Source: Lewinella sp. 4G2 (GTDB taxonomy: Bacteria > Bacteroidota > Bacteroidia > Chitinophagales > Saprospiraceae). Taken from it: 64,000 bases of DNA. Shown here one piece after another: positions 1 through 7,579 of this stretch; positions within the stretch are counted from its first letter, which is position 1, and every line of letters begins with the position of its first letter. A program made the translations under genes and the position numbers. The notes beneath the pieces were generated by a model. It was not told the origin of the DNA and made no database searches. It was given only the letters and a program-made list of their open reading frames with translations. The stretch covers positions 62,001-126,000 of the forward strand of contig NZ_LVWJ02000014.1 in assembly GCF_001625015.1 (NCBI RefSeq). The letters are read 5' to 3'.

Positions 1-593
1 CCAAACTGCCGGGCGTGGTGGCGCACCGGGATCTGGGTGATCCGCGCGCCTTCTAGGCTGGCCAGGACGGAGATAAAGCGGTGGAGTTCTCCGTAAATGC
101 CCATATCCTTGGCAATCTCGGAACGGAACAACTTCAGCGCACAACCATAGTCACGCAAGTGCACGCCACTCAGGTTTCTGATGATCCAATTGGCGATGCG
201 GGAGGGGATCTTCCGGAGGAGGGCGCCATCCTGACGGTTGACGCGTTCCCCGACCACGAGGTCCCAATTCTCCGCTTCCAGGAGTTGGAGCATGGCGGGG
301 AGATCGAGCGGATCGTTTTGCAGGTCGCCATCCATGGTGGCGATGTAGGTCCCGCGGGCGACGTCGATACCGGCCATGAGGGCCAGGGATTGACCGTAGT
401 TTTTGCGAAACTCTACGATGACGAGGCGCGGATCATCCAGGCTGCGCAGTTCCGCAACGGTACCGTCCGTACTTCCGTCGTCCACGTAGATGATTTCGTA
501 GTCGAGGCCCACGAGCGCGGCGTTGATCCGCTCCACGAGGGGGCGAATATTCTCACGTTCATTGTAGACGGTGACGATTACGGACAACTGCAT
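1..593 (-). CDS. Glycosyltransferase family 2, dolichyl/undecaprenyl-phosphate sugar transferase type (partial, 3' end outside window)
   Basis: The first 197 residues are present and the gene runs off the left edge. It starts MQLSVIVTVYNERENI, a classic GT2 N-terminus, with the nucleotide-sugar motif DDGS at residues 38-41 and the metal-binding region MDGDLQNDP at 87-95. The family moves a sugar from a nucleotide donor to a polyprenyl phosphate at the cytoplasmic membrane face; C-terminal membrane helices, if any, lie outside the window. The next gene on the same strand is a PMT/ArnT-like transferase, which would use such a lipid-linked sugar, so the two probably work together (inference). 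The ATG at 593 is fixed by family alignment and by a perfect TATCTTTG box ending four bases upstream. Confidence 0.88.
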   Translation of the reverse strand, partial: MQLSVIVTVYNERENIRPLVERINAALVGLDYEIIYVDDGSTDGTVAELRSLDDPRLVIVEFRKNYGQSLALMAGIDVARGTYIATMDGDLQNDPLDLPAMLQLLEAENWDLVVGERVNRQDGALLRKIPSRIANWIIRNLSGVHLRDYGCALKLFRSEIAKDMGIYGELHRFISVLASLEGARITQIPVRHHARQF

Positions 594-597
594 GCCG

Positions 598-605
598 CAA
601 AGATA
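598..605 (-). promoter_or_regulatory. Bacteroidota -7 promoter box (TATCTTTG) for the GT2 gene
   Basis: An exact match to TAnnTTTG on the minus strand ends 4 nt before the ATG at 593. The transcription start should fall on or next to the start codon, so a leaderless mRNA is predicted. No convincing -33 TTG at the usual distance was seen. Confidence 0.65.
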
Positions 606-673
606 GAAGGTATTCGCCGCTACCAGTTTGCCGGTTATCAATCGCCAACAAGGTGGATGCGTACCACCGCGTT

Positions 674-2317
674 TTATTCGTCGCCGGGCTTCAGGGTGCC
701 CATCCCGTCCATCATGCCGCCCAAGCCCATCCGGGCGCGGTCGGTCGGTGGGATTGCAAAGGGCCCGATAGGGTAACTACTTCGGTGGTGGCGGAGGTAG
801 ACGCTGTCGACGGCTTCCACTTTGATATCGGGGTACTGCCAGGGAGAGGTCAGGTACAATGTCTTATCGTCAAATCCTTCCCAAATACGCGGGATGATGG
901 CACCGCGGGCTTGCGTCAGGTAATAGCCCGTGGCCGGTTCAATTAGGGAATAGCCGTAGATGGCTACTTGGTCCTCTTTAGTCGTTTCCATGGCAGCCAC
1001 GGCGGTTTTGCGGACGGCGATTCCGCGTTCGTCACCCGCCGCCCTTGGGGGGAGTACGAAGAAGTTGAAGGCCACCCGGGCAATCAACAGAAACACCGCC
1101 ACGTGGAGGAGGTACCCGCGTTGGCGCTTCCATCCGGTCCACACCACCGCACCCGCGGCAGCGCCCAAGAGAATGCTTTTAAGCCAGGCGTAGCTCACGA
1201 TTGCCGTCTCCGGCACGAGCGGTACGAAGGGCAGTGCAATAGCAATAACCGACATCGTGCCCAGCAGCAGATAACGAAGGCTCCGGTAGGTCAGGGTGCG
1301 CTGCCGCAGGTGCTGGGTGTGTAGGTAGAGGCAGCTGCCGAAGAGAAGGGGAAACAGCATGAGCAAGTACCGGGGGTAAACGTTGGGTGATAACCAATAA
1401 ATAGGCAAATTGGCCAGGAACGCCACCAGGCAGAAGGCGGCAAAATTATTGGTTTTTAACCGCGCCCAACTACCTCGCTGGAGGAGATAGGCCAGCAGGA
1501 GCGTCCACGGCAAAAAGTGATAACTCATTTCGAATGGGAAGCCCGCTACGTGCGCCACGTTTTCCCAAATGGAGTGTGCCGCCGCGGTGCGTTTGCCAGA
1601 TTCCAGGAAGAGCCGATCCACCACCAACGACAGATCTACGTACTGACTGTATTGCCAGTAATATAGGCTGAGCAGGGCCACGCAGGCCACCCCGGATAGC
1701 AAGTGAGCCGGACGGATGAACTGCTTCCAGGCCTTCACCCAGGTCAGCAACGCAAAGATGGTCACCCCCTGAAAGACGATGGCCGGCAAACCCTTCAGCA
1801 TGAAACCGACCGCCGTGAGGCCATAACTCCAGGCGAAGGCGCGCCACCATTGCCCCTTGCTGCCGTATTCGTAAAGCAGCATGATCTGTGCGTACACCAC
1901 CCAGCTGAAGGTGACGTCGATTAAGCCGAGCATGCTGTCCCAAAAGAGCATCCGCCCACAGGTGACCACCGTAAGGGCGTGCAATCCAGCGAGGGAACGG
2001 GAAAAGTGTTTGCGGGAGAAGTAGTAGGTCGTCGCGGCAAATCCCAGTACACTCAGTACCGTCGGGAAACGAGTAGCGAATTCGCCGGCCCCACCAAACA
2101 GGGAGAAACTGATGGCCAGGATCCAGTTAAACAGGGGTGGTTTGTTGAGGTACACATCCCCGTGCATCGTGGGCGATACGTAGTTCCCGGACCAGATCAT
2201 TTCCTGAGCGACCAGCGCCCGGATTGCCTCATCATCGATAAAAACCATGGCCCCGAGGTGAATCAGCAGGGCGGCCGGAAGGAGGATAAGAGCGGCAATG
2301 AATAGGGTACGGTTCAT
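674..2317 (-). CDS. PMT/ArnT-like integral membrane glycosyltransferase
   Basis: The 547-residue polytopic protein has an N-terminal helix, then the acidic catalytic region IDDEAIRALVAQE (DDE at 28-30) and YLNKPPLFNWI (KPP at 59-61). Both are typical of the PMT_2/ArnT group, which transfers sugars from polyprenyl phosphate to lipid A, proteins or glycans on the periplasmic face. The rest is hydrophobic helices and a soluble C-terminal part from about residue 430. The downstream gene on the same strand is a GT2 of the kind that makes the lipid-linked donor. The true acceptor cannot be told. Two copies of the dispersed repeat lie inside the coding sequence in opposite orientations and different frames, giving GAAAGA and HLRQRT. 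The ATG at 2317 follows a near-consensus -7 box. Confidence 0.82.
   Translation of the reverse strand: MNRTLFIAALILLPAALLIHLGAMVFIDDEAIRALVAQEMIWSGNYVSPTMHGDVYLNKPPLFNWILAISFSLFGGAGEFATRFPTVLSVLGFAATTYYFSRKHFSRSLAGLHALTVVTCGRMLFWDSMLGLIDVTFSWVVYAQIMLLYEYGSKGQWWRAFAWSYGLTAVGFMLKGLPAIVFQGVTIFALLTWVKAWKQFIRPAHLLSGVACVALLSLYYWQYSQYVDLSLVVDRLFLESGKRTAAAHSIWENVAHVAGFPFEMSYHFLPWTLLLAYLLQRGSWARLKTNNFAAFCLVAFLANLPIYWLSPNVYPRYLLMLFPLLFGSCLYLHTQHLRQRTLTYRSLRYLLLGTMSVIAIALPFVPLVPETAIVSYAWLKSILLGAAAGAVVWTGWKRQRGYLLHVAVFLLIARVAFNFFVLPPRAAGDERGIAVRKTAVAAMETTKEDQVAIYGYSLIEPATGYYLTQARGAIIPRIWEGFDDKTLYLTSPWQYPDIKVEAVDSVYLRHHRSSYPIGPFAIPPTDRARMGLGGMMDGMGTLKPGDE
1149..1164 (-). repeat. Dispersed element core, CGGG variant, inside the PMT-like gene
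   Basis: On the minus strand it reads GCGCTGCCGCGGGTGC, matching the consensus GCGCTGCCGCRGGTGC. In the host gene it is translated as the end of LLGAAAGAVV. It forms an inverted pair with the copy at 1298. Confidence 0.8.
1298..1313 (+). repeat. Dispersed element core inside the PMT-like gene, opposite orientation
   Basis: The plus strand reads GCGCTGCCGCAGGTGC exactly. The host gene is on the minus strand, so the copy is translated antisense to its own orientation as HLRQRT. Confidence 0.8.
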
Positions 2318-2323
2318 CCGCCG

Positions 2324-2331
2324 CGAAGGTA
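2324..2331 (-). promoter_or_regulatory. Probable -7 box (TACCTTCG) for the PMT-like gene
   Basis: One mismatch to TAnnTTTG on the minus strand, ending six bases before the ATG at 2317. This resembles the near-leaderless spacing at several other genes here. Confidence 0.4.
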
Positions 2332-2485
2332 GTTACTTTGGCGGCAGCGGCGACGGGCCCAAGCAGGGGCAGCCATTTGCCAATACAACTCCTACGCAAC
2401 AAAAGGGAGCGATCAATCATCTACTGAAAAACCTTTCATCATTCTTACTTACTCCTGGCGTGCCGGCAGATTATTTGGCGTCCCG

Positions 2486-3574
2486 GTGGACTTGCACTGG
2501 AGTTTCGTGCTGGTCGTTCCGGGCATTCTTTATTTGAGTTATCAGCCCGAGGTAGGAATCGTGCGGGAGGCGTTGACCTGGTACCTTTCGGTCGGGGTGT
2601 TGCTCTTCCTGTTCGTACTACTACACGAGCTGGGGCACGCACTGATGGCTCGCGCCCGAGACGTAACGGCGGAGAAAATTGTTCTCTTTCCGCTCGGAGG
2701 TGGCGCCTTCCTGCCCGACCCTCCCAAAACCGTGGTGGATGAGCTACTGATCTACGGAGCCGGGCCGGGAGCGAACCTACTTTTAGCGGCCATTGCCCTA
2801 CCCTTCCTCTATTTCCAGCCGGACGGTGATTTATTATTACGGAGTTTCGTTGACCCCTTTGGTAATTACGTAGTGCAGCCCGACCGGATGGACCAATTAC
2901 TGGGCGTCAGCGTGGCGGTCAACCTAATTCTGGCCATTGGAAACCTGCTGCCAGCCTATCCCCTCGATGGTGGGCGGATGCTAAGAGCTTTACTGCGCCG
3001 GCCACTCGGTGAGCGCCCGGCGGTAGTGGTGGTTACCCTGCTCGGGATGCTGATTGGCATCTCTTTACTAGGTCTCGCGTGGTACCTGAAGGATCCGCTC
3101 TTAGCCTTCGGTGCATTGTTCATCGCGGGGACGTCCGCCGTGACCTACCGCAGCGGATGGCAACGGAGAAGACTGAGTAAGAAGACCGTTAGTGCAGTAG
3201 TGAGAGCGATAGATGACCTTCCGATCAAATCACGTTTATACGCTGGCGACGCTACCACTAAGGCTCACCGAATATTTAGCGTCACCAACTGGCCGGTGCT
3301 GCCCGTTTACGATGGGTGGAATGCGCTGCGTGGCTTCGTTTCCCGAGAAACATTAGAGGATGAGGACCCCGCCACGGAAGGCAGCGTCCTCGACATAGCG
3401 GAATTCGAATTCGTGACCGCCGCGCCGGGTGACAACCTGCTGGAAGTAACGGAGAAGATCGTGGCAGCCAACGTCTACGGCGCCGCCGTCTACGGCAATC
3501 GGGGAAGAATACTGGGCTTCGTCTTCACCGAGGACATCATGGAGCTGCTGGGGAAGGGCAATCGCCGCCGCTAA
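2486..3574 (+). CDS. Site-2 protease family (M50) membrane metalloprotease with C-terminal CBS domains; start uncertain
   Basis: This is a membrane zinc protease of the M50/SpoIVFB-like group, which cleaves transmembrane segments of anti-sigma or regulatory proteins. The zinc motif HELGH lies at residues 47-51 counted from the GTG at 2486, and the third ligand motif NLLPAYPLDGGRM lies at about 153. Hydrophobic helices flank both, and a CBS pair follows from about residue 250, a common regulatory tail in this group. The 3' end is 4 bp from a convergent gene. The GTG used here is probably not the real start: the frame is open upstream to 2333, and the translation just before it (SWRAGRLFGVPV) matches the conserved N-terminus of the family. 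No ATG, GTG or TTG occurs in that extension; ATT at 2441 or ATC at 2438 are candidates. Confidence 0.85.
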   Translation: MDLHWSFVLVVPGILYLSYQPEVGIVREALTWYLSVGVLLFLFVLLHELGHALMARARDVTAEKIVLFPLGGGAFLPDPPKTVVDELLIYGAGPGANLLLAAIALPFLYFQPDGDLLLRSFVDPFGNYVVQPDRMDQLLGVSVAVNLILAIGNLLPAYPLDGGRMLRALLRRPLGERPAVVVVTLLGMLIGISLLGLAWYLKDPLLAFGALFIAGTSAVTYRSGWQRRRLSKKTVSAVVRAIDDLPIKSRLYAGDATTKAHRIFSVTNWPVLPVYDGWNALRGFVSRETLEDEDPATEGSVLDIAEFEFVTAAPGDNLLEVTEKIVAANVYGAAVYGNRGRILGFVFTEDIMELLGKGNRRR

Positions 3575-3578
3575 CGAG

Positions 3579-4082
3579 TTATTTCAACGCCGCTTGTACG
3601 GCTTCCGTCAAATCATTCCCTTCGGCTACGAACAGCACTGCATTGAAAATGGAAGAGTCCATCACGATATCGTAGCCCCGAGCTCTGGCGATCTTTTCAA
3701 TGGCTGCCTTTGCCCGTTGTACTACTGGAGCAAGGAGTTGGCCCCGCCGAACTTCGATCATTTGGGGGATACGCTGTTGCAGCTGCTCAATTTCGGTCTG
3801 CATGCCCTTTAACTTAGCTTGTTCCTGCTGTAGTTGAATGGGGGTGAGGTTTTCCACATCAGCTCTGACTTTCTCGTACAGCGTACGAAATTCTTCGGTC
3901 TGCTTTTCCAGGACGGTGCCAAGGGAGTCATTCAGGGAGGCGAGGATACCATCAGCCGTCTTTACTTCGGGCATGACGCTCAGGACGTTTCCAAAATTCA
4001 CGTGCGCCAGTTTCTGTTGGGCGGAAACGGAAGTCATTGATGCGAGGCACAAAGCGGTAATGAGGACGAGACGGTAGATCAT
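3579..4082 (-). CDS. OmpH/Skp-family periplasmic chaperone-like protein
   Basis: The 167-residue protein starts MIYRLVLITALCLASM with a signal peptide ending near VSAQ. A first beta segment KLAHVNFGNVLSVMPE is followed by a long charged coiled coil (about residues 45-115) and a C-terminal beta part (GYDIVMDSS). This is the Skp/OmpH layout; the family holds unfolded outer-membrane proteins in the periplasm. An in-frame start 12 codons upstream exists, but the ATG at 4082 gives the cleaner signal peptide and sits downstream of a perfect -7 box. The gene is convergent with the site-2 protease. Confidence 0.85.
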   Translation of the reverse strand: MIYRLVLITALCLASMTSVSAQQKLAHVNFGNVLSVMPEVKTADGILASLNDSLGTVLEKQTEEFRTLYEKVRADVENLTPIQLQQEQAKLKGMQTEIEQLQQRIPQMIEVRRGQLLAPVVQRAKAAIEKIARARGYDIVMDSSIFNAVLFVAEGNDLTEAVQAALK

Positions 4083-4102
4083 AAGTACAAAACTTGTGCG
4101 CG

Positions 4103-4110
4103 CAAAACTA
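4103..4110 (-). promoter_or_regulatory. -7 promoter box (TAGTTTTG) for the OmpH-like gene
   Basis: Exact TAnnTTTG on the minus strand, 20 nt before the ATG at 4082, giving a short leader of about 15 nt. It supports the internal ATG as the start. Confidence 0.6.
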
Positions 4111-4200
4111 AAGGGCAAGCCCGCGATAGGGCCTTACCAAAGGGTTAAAGAATAATTAAACGAATTGTTGTTTTTAGTTTTTAATTTCAAACAATGCGTC

Positions 4201-4208
4201 TATCTTTG
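4201..4208 (+). promoter_or_regulatory. -7 promoter box (TATCTTTG) for the GH73 gene
   Basis: Exact TAnnTTTG, 17 nt before the ATG at 4226, preceded by an A/T-rich stretch (4150-4195). Confidence 0.65.
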
Positions 4209-4225
4209 CTTCACAAGCAACACTA

Positions 4226-4999
4226 ATGAAACAGAATATACCCAGCATTCCTTCCGGCCTGCGACTACTCTTTCGGGGCCTCTATCACAAGATTCACGCT
4301 CAAGTGACGAGTCCCTACACTAAGCTCGTCGTGCTGGCGGCATTGGTAATTATTGTCATGCAGCGGGAGATCAGCTTCAGCATAAATATTGACGGTGGTA
4401 GCCTGCTGCGCGTAAATGAGCAATCCGTATTCACCAACAGTGAGGAAGGCCCGCAAGTGTTGGCCATCGCAGCTTCAACCTCGGGCGCTGAGTCCGTTGC
4501 GGCCATCGACGACAAATTGAGCGCGCGGCGTAATTGGACCAAAAAGCAACTCGCTCAGTTGAGCTACGTAAAGGACTTCCGCTCCGCTGCACTGGATGAG
4601 TACCGCCGCCACGGAATCCCTGCCAGCATCACGCTCGCGCAGGGGCTATTGGAAAGTGGCCACGGCACGTCTACCCTAGCCCGCCGGAACAACAATCACT
4701 TTGGGATCAAGTGCTTCAGTAAAAAGTGTAGAAAAGGCCACTGCTCGAACCATAGTGATGACCACCACAAGGACTTCTTCCGCAATTTTTCCGACCCATT
4801 TGAGAGCTTCGCGGCCCACAGTCAGGTACTGTTAAAAAACCGGTACAAGCCGTTGTTCCGTTTGGGTCACCGCGACTATAAAGGTTGGTCCCACGGGCTG
4901 CGCAAGGCCGGCTACGCTACGGACCCACGGTACGGCGATAAATTGATCCGTCTCATCGAAGACTTGGAGCTCTGGCGGTACGACCGCATCAGCGCCTAG
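4226..4999 (+). CDS. Membrane-anchored glucosaminidase (GH73-type peptidoglycan hydrolase)
   Basis: The 257-residue protein has a short cytoplasmic N-terminus, one membrane segment (KLVVLAALVIIVM, about residues 34-46) and a GH73 domain from about residue 113 to the end. GH73 cues are GIPASITLAQGLLESGHG with the likely catalytic Glu, NNNHFGIKC, and the closing GYATDPRYGDKLIRLIE. Such enzymes cut N-acetylglucosaminyl bonds in peptidoglycan. A Cys/His-rich insert (CFSKKCRKGHCSNHSDDHH) sits in the middle and is unusual. It is a paralogue of the LysM-bearing protein at 17031 but has a membrane anchor instead of LysM domains. Confidence 0.86.
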   Translation: MKQNIPSIPSGLRLLFRGLYHKIHAQVTSPYTKLVVLAALVIIVMQREISFSINIDGGSLLRVNEQSVFTNSEEGPQVLAIAASTSGAESVAAIDDKLSARRNWTKKQLAQLSYVKDFRSAALDEYRRHGIPASITLAQGLLESGHGTSTLARRNNNHFGIKCFSKKCRKGHCSNHSDDHHKDFFRNFSDPFESFAAHSQVLLKNRYKPLFRLGHRDYKGWSHGLRKAGYATDPRYGDKLIRLIEDLELWRYDRISA

Positions 5000-5082
5000 C
5001 CAATGAGTGCATTATTAAAATAAGTAAGCTGCTGACCAAGCAGCTATCAAGAATTATAGGTTTGACGTTTTGAGTGTTGTAT

Positions 5083-5114
5083 AGCCCGTTCACATTGGGG
5101 GCGGGCTTTTTTCT
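5083..5114 (+). terminator. Intrinsic terminator after the GH73 gene
   Basis: AGCCCG (5083-5088) pairs with CGGGCT (5102-5107), followed by a run of T. It lies 84 nt after the stop codon. A separate perfect 7-bp hairpin, AGCTGCT/AGCAGCT, lies at 5027-5045 without a T-run. Confidence 0.75.
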
Positions 5115-5249
5115 TCTAGTTTGTAGACAGGAAGCTTTGGAGGCTACAGCATAAACAGTTTCAACTTTGCCCAAGCTTTACTGAAAGTTACGCATGCTGC
5201 TGGCGGCAGGGGCCAAAGATAGATGGAACTCTTCACCAACGTTGGCCCC

Positions 5250-5606
5250 CTACAAGGCCAAATACTCCCGCAACTTACGTTTAATGGCCCGCTCTTCGTT
5301 GAAGGTAATTGGCGTGGCAGAGTTGATCTCCACATTTCGCCGTGGCATCGGGAAGGCACCGGCAATTGCAATAAAGACCGACTCCTGAGAAGGTGGCGCC
5401 TCAGCGTGCACTCGCGCTCGGATGGGTACACTTATGTAAGCCCCTTCGTCGCGGGAGTTATCGTAAACCGGTAAAATGGTGATGGATTTTTGGTACTTAT
5501 CGCGGCAGGCATCATCGCCAGCAATCACGAGTACACGGCCGATCGGGCCAAGGGGAGTGGACAGGGTGTAAAGGTGGTAGGGCTTAAAATATGTCTGAGA
5601 AGTCAT
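5250..5606 (-). CDS. Small protein of unknown function, possibly MazF/PemK-like
   Basis: About 118 residues from the ATG at 5606 (MTSQTYFKPYHLYTLSTP). The middle, GRVLVIAGDDACRDKYQK then ITILPVYD, loosely resembles the beta-barrel core of MazF/PemK toxins, and the end KRKLREYLAL could be the closing helix. I cannot confirm the family from sequence alone. The preceding reading frame on the same strand overlaps this start by 23 nt, as in translationally coupled pairs. An alternative start 13 codons upstream exists. The stretch is compositionally less gene-like than its neighbours. Confidence 0.4.
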   Translation of the reverse strand: MTSQTYFKPYHLYTLSTPLGPIGRVLVIAGDDACRDKYQKSITILPVYDNSRDEGAYISVPIRARVHAEAPPSQESVFIAIAGAFPMPRRNVEINSATPITFNEERAIKRKLREYLAL

Positions 5607-5874
5607 CTGGTGAGTTGAGAACAAAGTGAAAAGCCGCTTCGGCAAATTCTTCCATCACTTTGCAATCTTCCAAGTGGGCCCGGTGGGCTCGCTCTTCTTT
5701 CGTCGCCATTTCAAAACGTGCACCGGTCGGCTGTGCATTTATTCCTGCAGGTAGAATTCCGGGTAAACTGGAGTCTGCTTGCGTTCCGTAGTCTGAAAAC
5801 TTAGTCACTAGATCATCTTTAATTCCTGCCGCTATCGAGAATTCTCGGCGGCATTTGCGTATTAGCAAGAACAC
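5584..5874 (-). CDS. Hypothetical small protein overlapping the 5250-5606 gene
   Basis: 96 residues from a GTG at 5874; an internal ATG (MATKEERAHRAHLEDC) would leave about 42 residues. The C-terminal half is acidic and helical in look (EDCKVMEEFAEAAFHFVL). Its 3' end overlaps the next gene by 23 nt, so the two may be coupled and this could be the partner of a toxin-like protein (inference). No recognised domain. Confidence 0.3.
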   Translation of the reverse strand: MFLLIRKCRREFSIAAGIKDDLVTKFSDYGTQADSSLPGILPAGINAQPTGARFEMATKEERAHRAHLEDCKVMEEFAEAAFHFVLNSPDDFSDIF

Positions 5875-6181
5875 GAATCTAAGCGTAAGTTCTTGAATCA
5901 GACGATACTACGTAAGTAACAAAAGCTAGGGAAAGACAGAACGTAATCAAATAAGCTACACTCTGCCGCCCAGAAACGTGGGCAAAATAATAAAACAGGG
6001 AAATCGTGCGAAAAACGAGGCTTGGTGTGAGCGCAAATAGTGAATACTAGTAATGTCACGGTTCCGTAAGAAAGTTTCTTCCACCGCTCATTTTCTTCTC
6101 CAGACTCGACAAACGCCACGCCCGCTCCGATAAATGTTCAGTCTCTGACTGCACTACGATCGCCTCGATTCCATGGCGACG
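5875..6181. other. Gene-poor stretch between the small two-gene module and mnmE
   Basis: No supported gene. A 73-codon minus-strand frame (5898-6119) has no recognisable features and is rich in Phe, Cys and Ser, which suggests chance. No clear terminator for mnmE was found. Confidence 0.4.
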
Positions 6182-7579
6182 CTACTTGCCGATGCAGAAA
6201 TTAGAGAAGATATTCCCCAATAGGTCATCCGTCGTGATCTCTCCGGTGATCTCTCCTAGTTCCCGGAGTGCCTGACGGATATCCATCGCAATGAAATCCT
6301 GGCTGATGCCGGAGCCCAATCCACTTAGCACGCGTTCAAGGGCTTGATCCGCGCGGCTCAACACGTCGTAGTGGCGGGCATTCGAAAGGATGACCTGCTG
6401 CTGATCAAGGCGCCCTACCCCACCGGTAGCAGCATTCAGCAATGTCTCCTGTAGATAAGCCAGATTGCTCTTATCCCTGGCCACCATCGGAATGAAACGG
6501 TCTTCCGGAACGGCAAACTTCCCCCCGTAGGATTCTCCAAAATAGTGCTCGTACTTCGTGTAGGGGTTGAGGTCCATCTTGTTGGCCACGACGACCAGTT
6601 CCATGTCCTCCCGGTACAGCCGATCCAGGTCCGACGCCAGCGTAACGGGGTCGGTCTCGATGACGTCAAATACGTAAACCAAAACGTGGCTGGAGGCCAC
6701 GCGCTCCAGCGCCCGCTCCACACCGATGGCCTCGATCTGGTCCGTCGCTTCCCGGATACCCGCGGTATCCACCAGGCGGAAGGTTACCCCGTCGATGTTG
6801 ATGGTTTCTTCAATCGTATCCCGCGTCGTTCCGGGGATATCGGATACAATGGCCCGCTCCTCGTTCAGCAGCGCGTTAAGCAGGGTGGATTTCCCCGCAT
6901 TCGGCCGGCCGGCGATGACGGTTGTCACCCCCAGTTTAATGGTGTTTCCCAATCGGAAAGAAGTCGTTAACGCTTCGATGCGGTGGCGGATCTTTTCTAC
7001 CAACTCCCGCAGATCGTCCCGGTCAGCAAACTCGACGTCCTCTTCGCCAAAGTCCAGCTCCAGCTCAATCAGGGAGGCAAAATTTATGAGTTTGGTCCGG
7101 AGTTCCTGAATCTCATTACTTACGCCACCGCGTAATTGGCCGAGGGCGATCCGGTGGGCGGCGGCGGATTCACTGGCGATAAGGTCGGCGACGGCTTCGG
7201 CCTGGCTCAAGTCCAACTTACCGTTCAGGAAGGCGCGTTGGCTGAACTCCCCTGGCTGGGCCATCCTTGCTCCTGCGTCGATACAAAGCTGGACGATCCG
7301 GCTAAGGATGTAAGGGCTTCCGTGGCAACTAATCTCTACGGCGTCCTCCCCCGTATAGCTGGCCGGGGCGCGGTACACGGTCGTCACGACCTCGTCCACC
7401 AGCTCACCATCGGGCGCCGCCAGCCCCCCGAATATGGCTCTTCGGGCTTTGCTGCGCACCAGCGACAGCGCCGGAAACAGCGTATCCGCCAACTCTATAC
7501 AGCCGGCTCCGGACAGGCGGACGACCCCGATGGCCCCTTCTCCGGGCGGGGTGGCAATGGCGACGATGGGTTCTTGCAT
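6182..7579 (-). CDS. mnmE: tRNA uridine-5-carboxymethylaminomethyl modification GTPase MnmE
   Basis: 465 residues, normal family length. The N-terminal folate-binding domain starts MQEPIVAIATPPGEGAIGVV. The inserted G domain has a P-loop GRPNAGKST (about 223), GTTRDT and DTAGIRE (about 268), and the protein ends in the invariant FCIGK motif whose Cys is needed for modification. MnmE works with MnmG on the wobble uridine of several tRNAs. Its ATG overlaps the TGA of the upstream histidine kinase by one base, so the two are translationally coupled. Confidence 0.97.
   Translation of the reverse strand: MQEPIVAIATPPGEGAIGVVRLSGAGCIELADTLFPALSLVRSKARRAIFGGLAAPDGELVDEVVTTVYRAPASYTGEDAVEISCHGSPYILSRIVQLCIDAGARMAQPGEFSQRAFLNGKLDLSQAEAVADLIASESAAAHRIALGQLRGGVSNEIQELRTKLINFASLIELELDFGEEDVEFADRDDLRELVEKIRHRIEALTTSFRLGNTIKLGVTTVIAGRPNAGKSTLLNALLNEERAIVSDIPGTTRDTIEETINIDGVTFRLVDTAGIREATDQIEAIGVERALERVASSHVLVYVFDVIETDPVTLASDLDRLYREDMELVVVANKMDLNPYTKYEHYFGESYGGKFAVPEDRFIPMVARDKSNLAYLQETLLNAATGGVGRLDQQQVILSNARHYDVLSRADQALERVLSGLGSGISQDFIAMDIRQALRELGEITGEITTDDLLGNIFSNFCIGK

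Noticed and set aside
81..776. 231-codon plus-strand frame at the left edge
   Set aside because: It is antisense to the GT2 gene, whose motifs (DDGS, MDGDLQNDP) clearly identify the coding strand.
2341..2375. GC-rich string GGCAGCGGCGACGGGCCC as another copy of the dispersed element
   Set aside because: Only a short word (GGCAGCG) is shared; too many mismatches to the 16-bp core.
5898..6119. 73-codon minus-strand frame upstream of the small two-gene module
   Set aside because: Unusual Phe/Cys/Ser-rich composition and no recognisable features; probably chance in an A/T-richer gap.
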